Below the pieces are notes generated by a model. It had not been told where the DNA came from. It saw nothing but the letters and a program-made list of their open reading frames with translations, and did no database searches. A stretch of DNA of 64,000 nucleotides from Stomorhina lunata (Eukaryota > Arthropoda > Insecta > Diptera > Rhiniidae): the NCBI GenBank assembly GCA_933228675.1, contig OW121740.1:128357799-128421798 (forward strand). The letters run 5' to 3'. Below, in pieces: positions 13,430 through 25,356 of this stretch (its first letter is position 1; every line of letters starts with the position of its first letter). The translations under genes and the position numbers were made by a program.

Positions 13430-14199
13430 ATACCCTTCACCACCATAGGTGGAAAGGGTATTATAAGTTTGTGCTGATGTTTGTAACGCATAGAAATATT
13501 TGTCTTAGACCCACCTTTTAGTATACCAATAGGCTTAGAATCACTTTCTGAGTCGATTCAGCGATGTCCGTCCGTCCGTCCGTCTGGCTGGCTGGCTGTC
13601 TGGCTGTCTGGCTGGCAATTCTAAAGGTAATTTGATGAAATTTGGCGCAGATCATTTTTTTGATAATGGGACCATGGCTATTGAAATTGATCAAAATCGG
13701 TCCATTATTTCTGGTAAATCCCATAGGTCCCACTTTCGGAATTGATATATTGGCCACAAATATCAATATTTTTTCATGAAATTTAAAACAAATACTGCTT
13801 ATGTAAACTAAAATCACTGTACCAAATTTCGTTAAAATCGGTCCACATTTGACCATAGCTACAATACAAACTTTTCTTTAAAAACAAAAAATCACTAAAA
13901 CGCTCGTAAATCTAAAGATAATAAAAATTTTGAGTATATTTTTTGCATACATAATTTTTGTAATAACTGTAATCAATTTGCTAAATTTCGAGATAATTGG
14001 TCCACATTTGACCCTAGCTCTCATATAAGTCCAAATGACGGAAACAGGTCAAATATATAAGTTTTGAGAAAATGTTTGTATGATGGCAAAATTTAGCAAA
14101 TATATGTCTTTATACAGGAAAAATAACACCTTTGACCTTAGTGGTGAAGGGTATCGTATGGTCGGGCTTGACCGACTATAGCGCTTTCTTACTTGTTTT
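13430..14199 (+). mobile_element. mini-me/DINE-like dispersed element, copy 1
   Basis: It begins with ATACCCTTCACCACCATAGG and ends with GAAGGGTATCGTATGG...CTTACTTGTTT, giving a short inverted CCCTTCACC/GGTGAAGGG near the two ends. Internally it carries GAGTCGATT followed by GATGTCCGTCCGTCCG and (GGCT)n, the (GTCY)n proto-microsatellite core described for dipteran mini-me elements. A copy at 48141-48952 aligns end to end, and truncated copies lie at 18913-19117 and (reversed) 39050-39557. No transposase is encoded. The minus-strand frame 13518-13856 is only its translation. The exact class (Helentron/DINE versus other non-autonomous element) is inferred. Confidence 0.8.
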
Positions 14200-14379
14200 A
14201 GACTAAAATTTAGTATATAATAGGCTCCAAAGTGTAAACAGACGTTTTTTCGATAGAATAATTTTTAATTTTCTACAAAAAAATATGTTTTTCGGTGAAG
14301 TCTAATAATCATTTTTCATTTAAAGACGTTATTCTTTAATGTTTAATAACTATTTTTCATTTAAACTCTAATTTGCGCT

Positions 14380-14590
14380 ACTCCAAAGTGGTGATTTCGT
14401 CGCCGAAGACAAGGAAAGCCATAAACCTGAAAAGATCAGGAATCGAATCAACGAAGATTGTTGTAAAACTCCAGAAGAACTTACATTATTACTTGGAGTT
14501 ACAGAGCAAGCCTGTAGTCCCGTATGAATAGAAGCCGAAAGTCGAACAAAAGTTATTTTACATTTTGATTGAATGCTATAAAAAGATGTA
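14380..14590 (+). pseudogene. mariner-like transposase remnant
   Basis: Forward translation gives SGDFVAEDKESHKPEKI, then NEDCCKTPEELTLLLGVTEQ up to a stop at about 14525. After a frame shift, PYE-stop-KPKVEQKLFYI continues. This follows the N-terminal helix-turn-helix linker of mariner transposases (SGDFDVEDK..., ..TQEELAE-LGVTQQA.., ..PHELKPRDVE..). Only about 70 codons survive, with a frameshift and stops. It is an ancient, inactive insertion. Confidence 0.65.
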
Positions 14591-14599
14591 ACGTTTGCA

Positions 14600-17500
14600 T
14601 TTACGGTAACCCTTAGAGCAAAGAGTCATATCGCACTGGTTTCTCGAAAGTGAGTTAACTCAAAATTTTAAAATTTTCAGTACATACAAAAAACTGTTTT
14701 ATTTTACTACTACTTTCATATTAAGAAGATGTATAATAAGTTTGTCAAAATTTTAGATCAAATGATATAATATTGTAAATATGACCACTGTACATCGATT
14801 TTTTGCTAAAAGTGAAAATTTAAAAAATTACATAAAGATTATAGATATTAAGTTAACTAAATAACATTTGTTAGCACAAATAATGTTTACATGCATAAAT
14901 GGAGAAGTTAATTAAAAAAAATTGTAAAATTTGTAATATTATACTTAAGCTTTTTATCGGTTATGTCTCGATGTGTTGATCTTCGAGGTTGAACCCTGGA
15001 CTTTCAATTAAAATGAAACAGTTGAGTTTAATGTATTTAGCCTCCCATTAATCTGAATTTATATTATTCGACTAATGCTTTTTTGGTGGTATCAGCTTTA
15101 AACGACCTTCTAAAATGTCGTATATCTTTGTCATCAAAATTGAAGAATCGAAATTTTATAACCTAGATCTTTCACTGGCCCATTATCAAGACAACTTTTT
15201 TAATTTCGGTGAAACTCTTTCTGGCTTAAAAAAGTAAAAAATTACGAAAATACTACCTTTTGCTCTACTTAACAAAAATACTACATGGAACATTTTTAAA
15301 CACAAACGACCTTTCATTATTACCAGCAATTTAAACTTTGGTAAAAAAAAAATATTAGCAACATTAGATTCAACTCCTACTGGTGTTTCTGCTCTTTATA
15401 AAAAACAAATAATAGCATTAAAAATGATGCATTCATATACTTAAAATAACAATTTAAAACTTAGTAATTGATTTAGGAACAAATGTGTAGGCAGCATTTG
15501 AAAATGGTAATAATTTCCATGATAACACTGACCATAGACAAAATGGAATGTGCTAGTACCTGAGGCACTAGAACAAACGTTTTAATAAAAATATTTAAAT
15601 AAGGCAAACATTCAAATTTTCTTTCTACATAATTTAAATTTTTTGTAAGTATGTTAGTTTTCACCTAAGTTTGAAATATTAAACTTTTAAATCGACACAT
15701 TATGACTGCATTTAATATCAAAAATGTCATAATTATAATTCATGTAACCTCCTTTTTGGTAAAATAAATATGTAGTCATAAAAATTTTCTAAAACCTAAC
15801 TGACACTATTAGTTTGGACTCCTGTCCATATGAATTTATACTCCAATGCTCTAAGAGGTGTAAACATAGAAAACTTTCCTTTTAAAGACAGCAAAAAGCA
15901 AAAAAAAAACACCAAAAACGAACTATGAACATGGTTGTATTAATGTTGGAAGTGCTGAAAGCATTTAATGTCTTCATTAGATAGATTTTTGTTGCCTAAA
16001 AATAGTTCCCACCGTTTGCCAGGTAGACAGAAGTTGAAAGAAAAAAAAAAAACAAATACTCCACCCCACAATAAGTGACCAAAAGGAGCGAAACATGAAA
16101 ATCGACCACCACATATGATTTTCTTTTCATTTTGCTATTTGCTGTCTTAAGAAGTTTTTTGGTGAAAAGAAAACGAACCATAAATAATTTGAAAGATAAG
16201 TTTTGCTACACTTTTTTTTGGGGGTGTTATAAATCGAGTGAGAAATATGTCTACATATTTGCAAAAAATGTAGTTTTCAAGATAAACAGAGTCCGAAATA
16301 AATGCATAAGATTCACTTTTTTTTGTTTAATTTTCATTTTTTTTCTATATTCGTCATCATAACCAGCGTTGCCAAGAGTGCAGATTTATCCTTTTTTCAG
16401 ATTTTAAAAGTTAAAAATGGTAGAAAAAAGTTTTTTAAATTCTATAATTTCCGGCAAAAAAACTAATGTTTTATTATATTTTCTTTAAATGAATTTTGAA
16501 CATGCAGATTTAAAACAAGAAAAACTGATTTTTTTGGAATCGTCAGTTTAAATATATGGCATCACTGATCATATCAATCAGTTTTAAAAATGACTAGTAT
16601 CAAGAATTATAAAAAATAGATTACGTCAAGCGCATGATTTTTAATATGATGACGTAGATTAGCCCATGCAAGGGTTACCTATTCTATATAATATCAAATT
16701 ATTGAAGGCAGAATAATATTTATGACCCATAATGGCAATATTTTGAAAATAAATGTTGAAGAAACTTTGTACATATGTCAATATAATGGGAAGAATTAAT
16801 TTGGAACTAATCATTGATATATACATACATTCACATAAAAAGTTGATAAATTGAGTCAATATATTTTAAACTAATTACTAATTTTATCCGAAAAAGTTCA
16901 TATAATGTGTAAAATTTGGCAATCCTGCAGAAAAAAACAATTTGACAATTCTCAAACAAATTTTTATTGGATTTCGTTATTAACGAAGAATTTTGTTCTC
17001 AAGTTTGTAAAATATAGTGCAAAAAAATAATTATTAATTTAAAAACCGTGAGTGAAGTGTACCTGAAAGCTTCTAGTGCTAAAAAATCTTGTTTGAAAGT
17101 TTGAAGCAAATTTTAAGCATGTGTAAGTAAGCAGTGGGCAAATTCAAGCAAAACAATGAAAGAAAATTAAAAAATCGAAATCAAGTGAGAAAGTGTAAAA
17201 AACCCAATATTGTGTTTGTTTTTTTATTAATCTTACTTTTATCACGTTCTTTTGTTTTTTTTTCCAAATAAAATAATAAAGTTAAAGAAAAAATTTGATC
17301 ATTCAATTTTGAACTAGAAGAATTTTAAAGAAAAAAATTAAAAATATTCCACTGTTCCGTGATGTCATTTGTCCAACATGCGCAGAAAACTTAAATTTTG
17401 TATTTGGGAAGTCGTAATCTATATTCTATAATTCTTGAGTATTACATATAAATCTCTCGTTCAAGTTTAAAATTATGCCTTAAAATAGGCCACAAAATTT

Positions 17501-17620
17501 ATATTGAAAATAATAAAAACAAAATAAATAACTTAAAAATGTTACAGCCTGAAATTATGCTCTGGTATTTATTTAAGAAAAATTCCGAGCACACTCTGCT
17601 TTTTTATTAGTCTGTACACA
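14600..17620. other. Unassigned AT-rich non-coding sequence
   Basis: AT-rich DNA with no recognised gene. Short frames at 15473-15664, 15996-16362 and 16659-16859 lack domain motifs. If the flanking transposase pieces were once one element, part of this interval is material inserted between them. Confidence 0.45.
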
Positions 17621-18260
17621 GTGGTTCTTAAACGTTTTTTTTAAGAGTATGTCATCTAGATATCTTCGTTTAAGACAAACCAACCGTTCAGAACGGAGCC
17701 TCGGTCCAATTGAGCTGATTTCGAGTAAAAGTGGTCCAATTATCTCATGCTAGGATTAGGCACATCAAACTGTTAAACTAGGGCAATGCAATGGTTTTTG
17801 ATATTTTAATCGAGGGAAGGTTCTTGTAGACCAGTAATGGCTGTTTTGCTTCATGACATGGCCGTTTAAGTGAAAATGACTAAATCAAAGTCACTTTCTT
17901 TCAGTTCATGAACGATTTGATTCTTGAAGAATGCAACTTCAGATCTTTTTTTTCAAATTTCATGAAGAAACGCTTTTGGTAGTTCAAGTGAGGCTGCTTT
18001 TTTCTTATTAAAAGTCGCGAATTTTCATATAAACTGCTTTCACCGACTGTGCTCTGGCCTTGGGACATAATAACCAAAGCAGTTTCACGGAATCTATGCA
18101 ACCAAGAACGAATTATATATACACTCATTCCATCAAGTATTCGCCGAATACCGAACTTTGAACAAAATTGTCTACGTGTAATTAAGTAAGAATCATTTCT
18201 TTTAAAAAAGTGTCTCCACAGCGAACACGTGATGCTTCCTGGATCACTGCGACGCTCAGT
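17620..18260 (-). pseudogene. Decayed DDE transposase, N-terminal and central part
   Basis: Reading the reverse strand, SYLITRRQFCSKFGIRRIL, then IIRSWLHRFRETA matches the N-terminal helix-turn-helix (DUF4817-like) of a common insect transposase family. KKDLKLHSSRI with an overlapping shifted frame NQIVHELKESDF matches the following HTH (usual form kdLhlypYKIQltqELk). HLNGHVMKQNSHYWS near 17800-17870 matches the -HF-LNG-VNKQN-R-W segment of the DDE core. EIIGPLLLE near 17720 follows. Several frameshifts and stops interrupt it. The missing C terminus resembles the piece at 12480-12870 on the same strand. Confidence 0.7.
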
Positions 18261-18509
18261 TGTATTTCTTCATACGTCGAGTGCAAAAAAATAGAAAGCT
18301 TGATCTTACAACGATGAAATTTTGCACACTTGTTCAGTTTTATATAGATAAGAAAAATATAGATAAGACAAATGAATTTTATAGTAAATGATTTATTATA
18401 AAAAATATGAAAATGAGAGCAAATTTTTTATACAAAATTTTTTGTGACGAATAATACTCTTAAACTAATTTTCAGATGTAAACCCCACGTGAACTATTTA
18501 ATACCTAAC

Positions 18510-18835
18510 AATTTTCTAGTTAAAAATTTTTACAGTTAAAAATTTTCTAGTTAAAAATTTTTACAACTAAAAATGTTCTATACAAAAGCTTTTTTACCTA
18601 AAAAATTTTCTATAAAAAATTTTAATACCGAAAAATTTTCAATACAAAAACATTTTTAAAACGAAAAATTTTCTATATAAAAATTTTTACACCTAAAACT
18701 TTCCTATAGAAAAATTTGTATACCAAAAAATTTTCTACAGAAAAATTTGTATGCCGAAAAATTTTTTATAGAAACATTTTTATGCTAAAAAATGTTCTAT
18801 AGAAAAATGTTTATGCCAAAAAATTTTATATATTA
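18510..18835. repeat. Short degenerate AT-rich tandem array
   Basis: About ten diverged units combining AAAAATTTTC, TATA(G/C)A and a spacer such as TATGCC or TACACC. This is the same architecture as the large arrays in the window. It ends at about 18835, directly against the GTCGACTCCTTGGGG repeat. Confidence 0.75.
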
Positions 18836-18839
18836 AGTC

Positions 18840-19640
18840 TACGAAATCAGTCGACTCCTTGGGGTACCTGCCTTTGATCCCAATTTTTTGTTTTGCACGC
18901 AATTCGCAATTCTTTCGAGATAATCGGTCCACATTTGACCCTAGCTCTCATATAAGTCCAAATGACGGAAATAGCTTAAATATATAAGTTTCTAGAAAAT
19001 GTTTGTATGAAATTTAACAAATATTTGTCTTTATACAGGAAAAATAACACATTTGGCCTTAGTGGTGAAGGGTATTATATGGTCGGGCTTGACCGACTAT
19101 TGAACTTTCTTACTTTTACTTTACTTTTATTCTCATTGCATAAAATGCTATTTTCAATAGAATTTGATAAAATTTGATACACTTCTATTTCTTGATCTAA
19201 AAATGAGTTCTAATAGTTTTGGTTGAAGACTGTCTACTCCTTGGGGTACCTTCCTTGGACCTTCATTTTTTACTTATTTTCCTTCGCAATGTATAAACCG
19301 CAATTTTAAATAGAATTTGATAAAATTTAGCACACTTCTATTTCTTTGATCCAAAAAAGAGCCCTACTAATTTTGATTGAATGATGACTCCTTGGGGTAC
19401 CTCCCTTATAACCCTATCTTTTCACTTATTTTCCTTATCAATGTTGAAATCAATCGACTTCTTGGGGTACCTGCCTTGAACCCCTATTTTTTAATGTATT
19501 TTTATTCTCAATGAAAAAGACGAACTTCTAAAGAAAATTTTGTGAAATTCGTCACATGCCTATTAGTTGATTCAAAAACGAATTCTATTATTTTTTATTT
19601 AAATCCGTAGACTCCTAGAGCTACTTCGTAAGTCTTAAGA
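18840..19640. repeat. Degenerate ~160-bp tandem repeat (GACTCCTTGGGGTACCT)
   Basis: The motif GACTCCTTGGGGTACCTGCC recurs near 18853, 19229, 19387, 19455 (one base changed) and, weakly, 19608. The sequence after it also repeats: a CCC-ATTTTTT-ACTTATTTT stretch, then TAGAATTTGATAAAATTT, then CACTTCTATTTCTT. Spacing is roughly 155-170 bp once the insertion at 18913-19117 is subtracted, and one unit is truncated to about 65 bp. I do not recognise this family. Confidence 0.7.
18913..19117 (+). mobile_element. mini-me/DINE-like element, truncated 3' end
   Basis: It matches the last ~200 bp of the copies at 13430-14199 and 48141-48952: TTCGAGATAATCGGTCCACA, CTCATATAAGTCCAAATGAC, then GGTGAAGGGTAT and GGTCGGGCTTGACCGACTAT. 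It lies inside the 160-bp tandem repeat, so it inserted after that repeat formed or was captured by it. Confidence 0.8.
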
Positions 19641-20060
19641 TAATATAATTTGAACTAATGTTAGGATTAATAACTGCAATTTGATTAAAAAGTTAAGCCT
19701 GAAGGTTTGCAATGCTTTTTTATTATAAGCAATTTTCCTTACTTTTTTTACTTAATTTTGATTTTTTTTAAAAGATTGACAAAAGTTGCTGAATTTTTTT
19801 AGCTAATTTGAAAAAAAGCCTTTTGCCTTTCATTTCATTATACTGAGAGCACGGAGGTAAACCGAGCTAACTGACTTTCTCCAACGAAAACAGCCAATGC
19901 TGAATTTTATAGGACAATTTTGATGCGCTTATATCTCCCAAACTACGTATGCAATAAACTTTATTTTTTCTATTAAACAAAAACAAGATCTCAGACTTAA
20001 ATAAAATTAATACCAGCAATTTGCCAGTTAAAATATCTTTGATACATAAGTCTTTAAATC
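19640..20060. other. Unassigned AT-rich sequence
   Basis: No gene or repeat family recognised between the 160-bp repeat and the foldback element. Confidence 0.4.
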
Positions 20061-20877
20061 AGGGACCGTAACTGTTATAACTTTTATCGTAAAAGTCAGA
20101 AAATAACTTTTATTTTCTGACTTTTATTTTTTCGAGCAGAAAAAAAAGTTATTTTTTGACTTTTATTTTTGGATAAAAAATAACAGTTATTTCTGACATT
20201 TATTTTTTCAAGCAAAAATAAAAGTTATTTTTTAACCTTTATTTTTTCGAGCAAAAATAACAGTTATTTTAGACTTTTATTTTTTCATGCAAGAATAAAA
20301 GTTATTTTTTCAATCAGAAATAAAAGTTATTTCTTGACTTTTATTTTTTCGAGCAGAAATAAAAGTTATTTTAGTTTGAATTCATAAGAAATTCTTTGAA
20401 AATTTTTTTCAAACAAAGATAATTTTTCAGTAAAAACAATTTGCATATGCTCAAAAATTAATGGAGTTGAGTTTTTAAATCATAATTGGGGTTGAAAACA
20501 CAAAAATAAATTTTATTTCTGCTCGAAAATATAAAAGTCAAAAAATAACATTTATTTCTGTTCGAAATAATAAAAGTAAAAAAAACTGGTATTTTTGCTT
20601 GGAAAAATAAAAGTTAAAAAATAACTTTTATTTTTGCTAAAAAATAACTTTTATTTTTGCTCGAAAAATTAAAAGTTAAAAATAACTGTTATTTTTGCAT
20701 AAAAAAAAATATAAAAATATAACTGTTATTTTTTGTCTAAAGAATAAAAATCAGATTTTTAAAAAGCATCGCATTTTATGAAAATTTGGTCCAAGACTAT
20801 CAAAATGGTATACTTGGTTTTATTGCGGTTGCTTTTTTTAATCAAAAATTCAAAAATAACAGGTATTTTCGGTCCCT
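20061..20877. mobile_element. Foldback element with AGGGACCG termini and inner repeats
   Basis: The left end reads AGGGACCGTAACTGTTAT. The right end reads ATAACAGGTATTTTCGGTCC followed by CT, the inverted complement with a few differences. The interior is two inverted sets of short direct repeats: AAAAGTTATTTTTTGACTTT with TTTTTCGAGCAGAAAT on the left (about 20080-20365), and their reverse complements on the right (about 20515-20745). The centre is near 20430. It has no coding capacity. A target duplication is not obvious. The overall form is that of a foldback/MITE-type non-autonomous element. Confidence 0.75.
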
Positions 20878-20886
20878 TATTTTTCT

Positions 20887-20887
20887 T

Positions 20888-20942
<55 letters not shown>
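20887..20942. repeat. (CT)n(TA)n compound microsatellite
   Basis: About nine CT repeats run directly into about 19 TA repeats, which end exactly at the left edge of the next large inverted repeat. Confidence 0.9.
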
Positions 20943-20944
<2 letters not shown>

Positions 20945-22258
20945 CTTTCATGCCTTATGTGATTTTGTCTAAATTTGCAATCTAAAACCATTTAAACCAG
21001 TATGCACTTTTTGCACGATTTTCAAAGTCTTTAAAAAATTTTAGCAAACAATGATTTTTTGGTGCGCTTTTGCTATTAGGTGCTAAATTGCAAAAAACTC
21101 GGTTTACGCGGTAGTTTGGAAATTTTCATTCATATTTGCGAGTGTGCTCCACGAAAAACCGGTATTTGGAAAAATTTACGCTCAAAAACTTGTCATTTAC
21201 GAATGTCGTATGTTATACCTATATAGAGCACATTAACGAGATATATGTCAAACGATGCAAAATTTAAAGATCTACAAATCTACAACTATTTTTTTTTTGA
21301 AATTCTTTGAGGCCGCCAAAACATTTGCGAAAAAAAATAAAAAGTGGCGAAAACGAGCTTCAAATTTTGGCAGCCATTAAGTAGTATTAGAAGTGACAAA
21401 ATTAAAATTTTGAGGGAAGTGGATTTATCCCCTAAGTGTGGTGTCTATTTCGTAGAACAACGACTTGGGTCCAAATGTTAAAACGATTGCAGAAGAAGAC
21501 GAAATATGAAGAAAAACTTGAATGCTTCAATCGATTTTTTTACCTTTTTTTAAATTTGCATGTCAATTACGCTTAGAAGCGCAAATTTGCGCAACTAAGA
21601 TATTATATTCAGTATACAGACGTTTTTGCGAGTTCAAGATCTGTAATTAGATTTTCCGTTAAAAAATCTATTGAAGCATTCAAGTTTTTCTTCATATTTC
21701 GTCTTCTTCTGCATTTGTTTTAACATTTGGACCCAAGTCGTTGTTCTACGAAATAGACACCACACTTTGGGGATAAATCCACTTCCCTCTAAATTTTAAT
21801 TTTGTCACTTCTAATACTAGTTAATGGCTGCCAAAATTTGAAGCTCGTTTTCTCACTTTTTAATTTTTTTCTCATATTTTTTGGCCGCCTCAAAGAATTT
21901 AATAAAAATAGATAACGATTTGTAGATCTTTCAATTTCGCTTCGTTTGACATATATCTCCTTAATATGCTCTAGATAGCTATAATATACGACAGGTGTAA
22001 ATGAGGAGTTTTTGAGCGTAAATTTTTCAAAATACCGGTTTTTCGTGGAGCACACTCGCAAATATGAATGAAAATTTCCAAACTACCGCGTAAACCGAGT
22101 TTTTTTTCCATTTAGCACCTAAAAGCAAAAGCGCACCTAAAAATCATTGTTTGCTAAAATTTTATGAAGATTTTGAAAATCGTGCAAAAAAGTGCATTTT
22201 GGTTTAAATGGTTTTAGATTGCAAACTGAGACAAAATCACATAAGGCATGAAAGCGAT
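20941..22258. mobile_element. 1.3-kb palindromic (foldback) element
   Basis: The left arm begins ATCGCTTTCATGCCTTATGT and the right arm ends ACATAAGGCATGAAAGCGAT (one base differs). The arms pair along about 600 bp each, for example GTGCTCCACGAAAAACCGGT (21147) with its complement near 22035, and GAAAAACTTGAATGCTTCAA (21511) with its complement near 21675. The loop (about 21544-21661) contains a second small palindrome, CTTAG-AA-GCGCAAATTTGCGC-AA-CTAAG. The left edge abuts a (TA)n run. No open frame is conserved. The minus frame 21789-22061 is an arm translation. Confidence 0.85.
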
Positions 22259-22259
22259 G

Positions 22260-22946
22260 TCATTTATAACCGATTTGCATCAAAAGTTTTTCAAAAATCT
22301 CTTTATTAACTGAGAACGCGAAGGTTTAATCTAAAAACATTTCAATGAAGCACATCGCGAATTTAGCTCAAAATTGATCGGGAATGGTCTTAAAACTATA
22401 CTTTAATAAGGTTTTACATTAGATTTGAAGTGCACCAAAATATTATAAGGATTAACGATTTTATGGAACAAATAAGAAATATATATATATTTAAATAAAA
22501 AATCCTTTTAAATTAAATTTGTCCATAAGTCAAGGCAGCAGAATTTCACTAAGACTCATATTCTGTCAAATTTCGCGAAAATCGCGGTTAAAAAAATAAA
22601 AAAATATTGTTAAAAAATATTTTTTTTCACTTGCATAATTGCATTATTTCTTTGTGTTAAGGCATATATAAATTACCATAATACTATGAAATGACAGAAC
22701 ACCTGAAAATATATAAGTTGTGTCAAAATCAACATATAACTAATAAAAATAAAATAGTTTTTATTTTTTTTTAGAAATTTTTGTTATAACCGTCATAACT
22801 TCTGCGCGCATCGAGTAAAATCATAAACGCGAACGGATTTTACATTCCCTTAGCTCCCTTAATAGAACTCCAAAAAAAATTTAGTGTGCGATCAAAAAAG
22901 TTTTTGAATTTTTTTATTTCCGGAAATTAAACTATTTGATTTTTGT

Positions 22947-23003
<57 letters not shown>

Positions 23004-24203
23004 GAAAACAATACCGATTTTTCAAGTGAAATGTGTTTTTTGCAGCAGAAATACCATAGTGCGACGTCGTGACTGACAAATCCGCACAATTGATAATTCC
23101 ACCAAATAACCACCATATATATTTATACATTATCAGTTTACTAATATATTTATGTACATATTTTGAAAAAAGGTATTATTGATTCGTTTCATATTAACTT
23201 TTACTTTATTTCTACTTCATTAGCCAAAAAATCATATTTAGGCGATTTTTTGCCTTCATCATTTTCAAATGGCTAAAAAAAACTCTAAACTCCTTTAAGT
23301 AAAGTTATGTTTATGAATGCACAACAACACAGAATACATTTTGAAGTTTTTGCATTGATACTACATAAGTTTCCATAAATTTTAGCCAACAGTACTCGTA
23401 TTAATAGTAGTCCGAAAAAAATATATACTATAGGATGAGGCAGTCAGTAGTATTTCATACAAAAACGGTTGTGTTAGGAAAATTCAAGAGGGAGACCTTT
23501 TGTCTTTTAACACAATTGTGTGTCTAAATAAAGCGGCATTTTTTGCACAAATATTTCTTTCTTTTTTTTTTGTTTTTTTTTTTTTTGCCATTCTATAAAC
23601 ATTCATACACATCTTTCGGGTATATGAATCTTACCATTGTTAATTGCTTATTGGAACACGTTTAAATTGTCGTGACCAACATCTCTTCTTTTGTATACAA
23701 TTCAGATGTATTACAAACGGCAGAAAAAACTATATAAAACGCTAATACTGAAAAAAAGTGAAAAAATCTAAATGAAACTAAGGAAATTTCCTTGTTTTGT
23801 TGGTGTAGTATTAGCAGCTTACAACATAGTATCAAATTTAGGTTTTTAGCCAGCTTTAGACCAACTTTAAACCAACATCATCTTTAACGTGTTTTTAGTT
23901 TTATTTTTCGCTTTAGCAAACACCATCTTTCGATCCATATCATCAGCATTTGTAAAAGGCGGCATTTCAGCAATATTTTCAGTTTTTCTCGCATTTTCTT
24001 CAATTTCTTCAATTTTCTTCAATTTCTTCAAAAAAAGAATTATGATTTGCCCTACAAGTGCCAACATTGTGTGTCTGTTAATTTTTAACAATACAATTAA
24101 AAATTGTTTCATTTCTTATCTTGAGTTTTGGTGAAAACCAACAGAAAAACTTTTGGGCTCTAAACAAATTTCAACAGAAAATAATGACAGTTATGCTCGT
24201 AAA
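22260..24203. other. Unassigned AT-rich sequence with (AT)n microsatellite
   Basis: No gene recognised. An (AT)n run of about 50 bp lies at 22949-23001, and T-rich runs lie near 23555-23590. Frames on both strands at 23867-24134 overlap a CTTCAATTT simple repeat and are not convincing. Confidence 0.45.
22949..23001. repeat. (AT)n microsatellite
   Basis: An uninterrupted run of about 26 AT dinucleotides. Confidence 0.95.
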
Positions 24204-24915
24204 TACACTCAGGAAATTATTACAGTAACTGATTGTATGTTGTTTAGGAAATTTTCGGTTATGTTGTTTTCAAATGAATATTCATTTAAATTTGCATGAA
24301 AATTGATTTTTAACATATTTATACATTTGTTTAAAAAACAACCTACAAAAACATATGAAAATATCAGTTGTTTAGTTTTTATATATTTTTTCAATTATTG
24401 TATCAAATATAATTCGTATTTGTTTAATTATTGTTTTTCCTTAAGTATCTTAGGTTTGCTTACTGAAGAAACTTTTTATAATACTGGCCGCCTATCACGG
24501 AGTATGGCCCAAGCAAACTACAAACTTTGTTTTGTCTGTTTGGTTTTTTGATGCCTTAAAGGATATAACCTTTTTATGGTTTCGTCTTTTATATTACGAT
24601 AATTACAAGAACAAATGAAAATTGTCCGTTTTACGGAAATTTTAGTTGTTTACCATTCAATTTTTTAAAAATAAATGAAAATTTCCGTTTTTTATACTAA
24701 AAATGTAGTTTAAATTTTTGTCAGTAATTTTTTTGAAAACAACTGAATATTCCGTTTTTAAAACTGAAAATATAGTTTAAATATTTGTCAGTTAAATTTA
24801 AATGAAATATTTATTGAATTTGAATGAAAAATCAGTTGACCGGTTTTTAAATGAATATTCATTCATTTCAAATTACATTTTAAGTTAATTTTACTTACAT
24901 AATATTCTGAGTGTA
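24204..24915. mobile_element. MITE-like element with CACTCAG termini and TA flanks
   Basis: The ends read TA-CACTCAGGAAATTATTACA and, inverted, TA-CACTCAGAATATTATGTAA, giving imperfect terminal inverted repeats of about 25 bp flanked by TA on both sides (24204-24205 and 24914-24915). That is consistent with a TA target duplication of the Tc1/mariner type. Inside are diverged repeats of GAAAATTTCCGTTTTT and TAGTTTAAATTTTTGTCAGT. It encodes no transposase. Confidence 0.7.
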
Positions 24916-25356
24916 TAAAGTAAATTATAAATATGATATGGTTTTGTCTTAAAATGGCAATATTATTGTTTTTGGTCTTTTTAAATAAGCCAACACCTAC
25001 AACAGAGGGTTATTGGGTCGTCTTTATTTAAGAGTATATTTTTGTGTTTTTTGACAACCAGGGATGGTTCAGCAAAGTTCTTGAAAGGGGGGTTTAAATA
25101 AAGAACTTTCTTAACTCTTATGCAAACACCAAAAAAACATCTTTAACAGTACGGCAAGGTACGCGGGTATAATTATTGCTTATAGTAACCAGTGTACCAA
25201 ATTATTTTGAAACCAGTCCATATTTTACCATACCTCCAATATAAGACAAACTCCGAAATTCATTTAAATACCCAGAAATTTACACAAAGTATAAAAATAA
25301 TTAATATTATATGCAAAAAATAATACTTTGACAAAATTCGGCTATTTAAATGGCGA
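24916..25356. other. Unassigned AT-rich sequence
   Basis: No gene recognised. A fragment around 25150-25280 (ACCAGTGTACCAAATTATTT, CCATATTTTACCATA, TCCAATATAAGACAAACTCC) resembles parts of the mini-me-like elements and may be a very old remnant. Confidence 0.4.

Noticed and set aside
13518..13856. 112-codon minus frame with SQTDGRTD-like tail
   Set aside because: Translation of the mini-me-like element, including its (GTCC)n tract; no protein family.
23867..24134. 81-codon frames on both strands at the same place
   Set aside because: Overlap a CTTCAATTT simple repeat, no recognisable motif and no splice context; a small unknown gene cannot be excluded.
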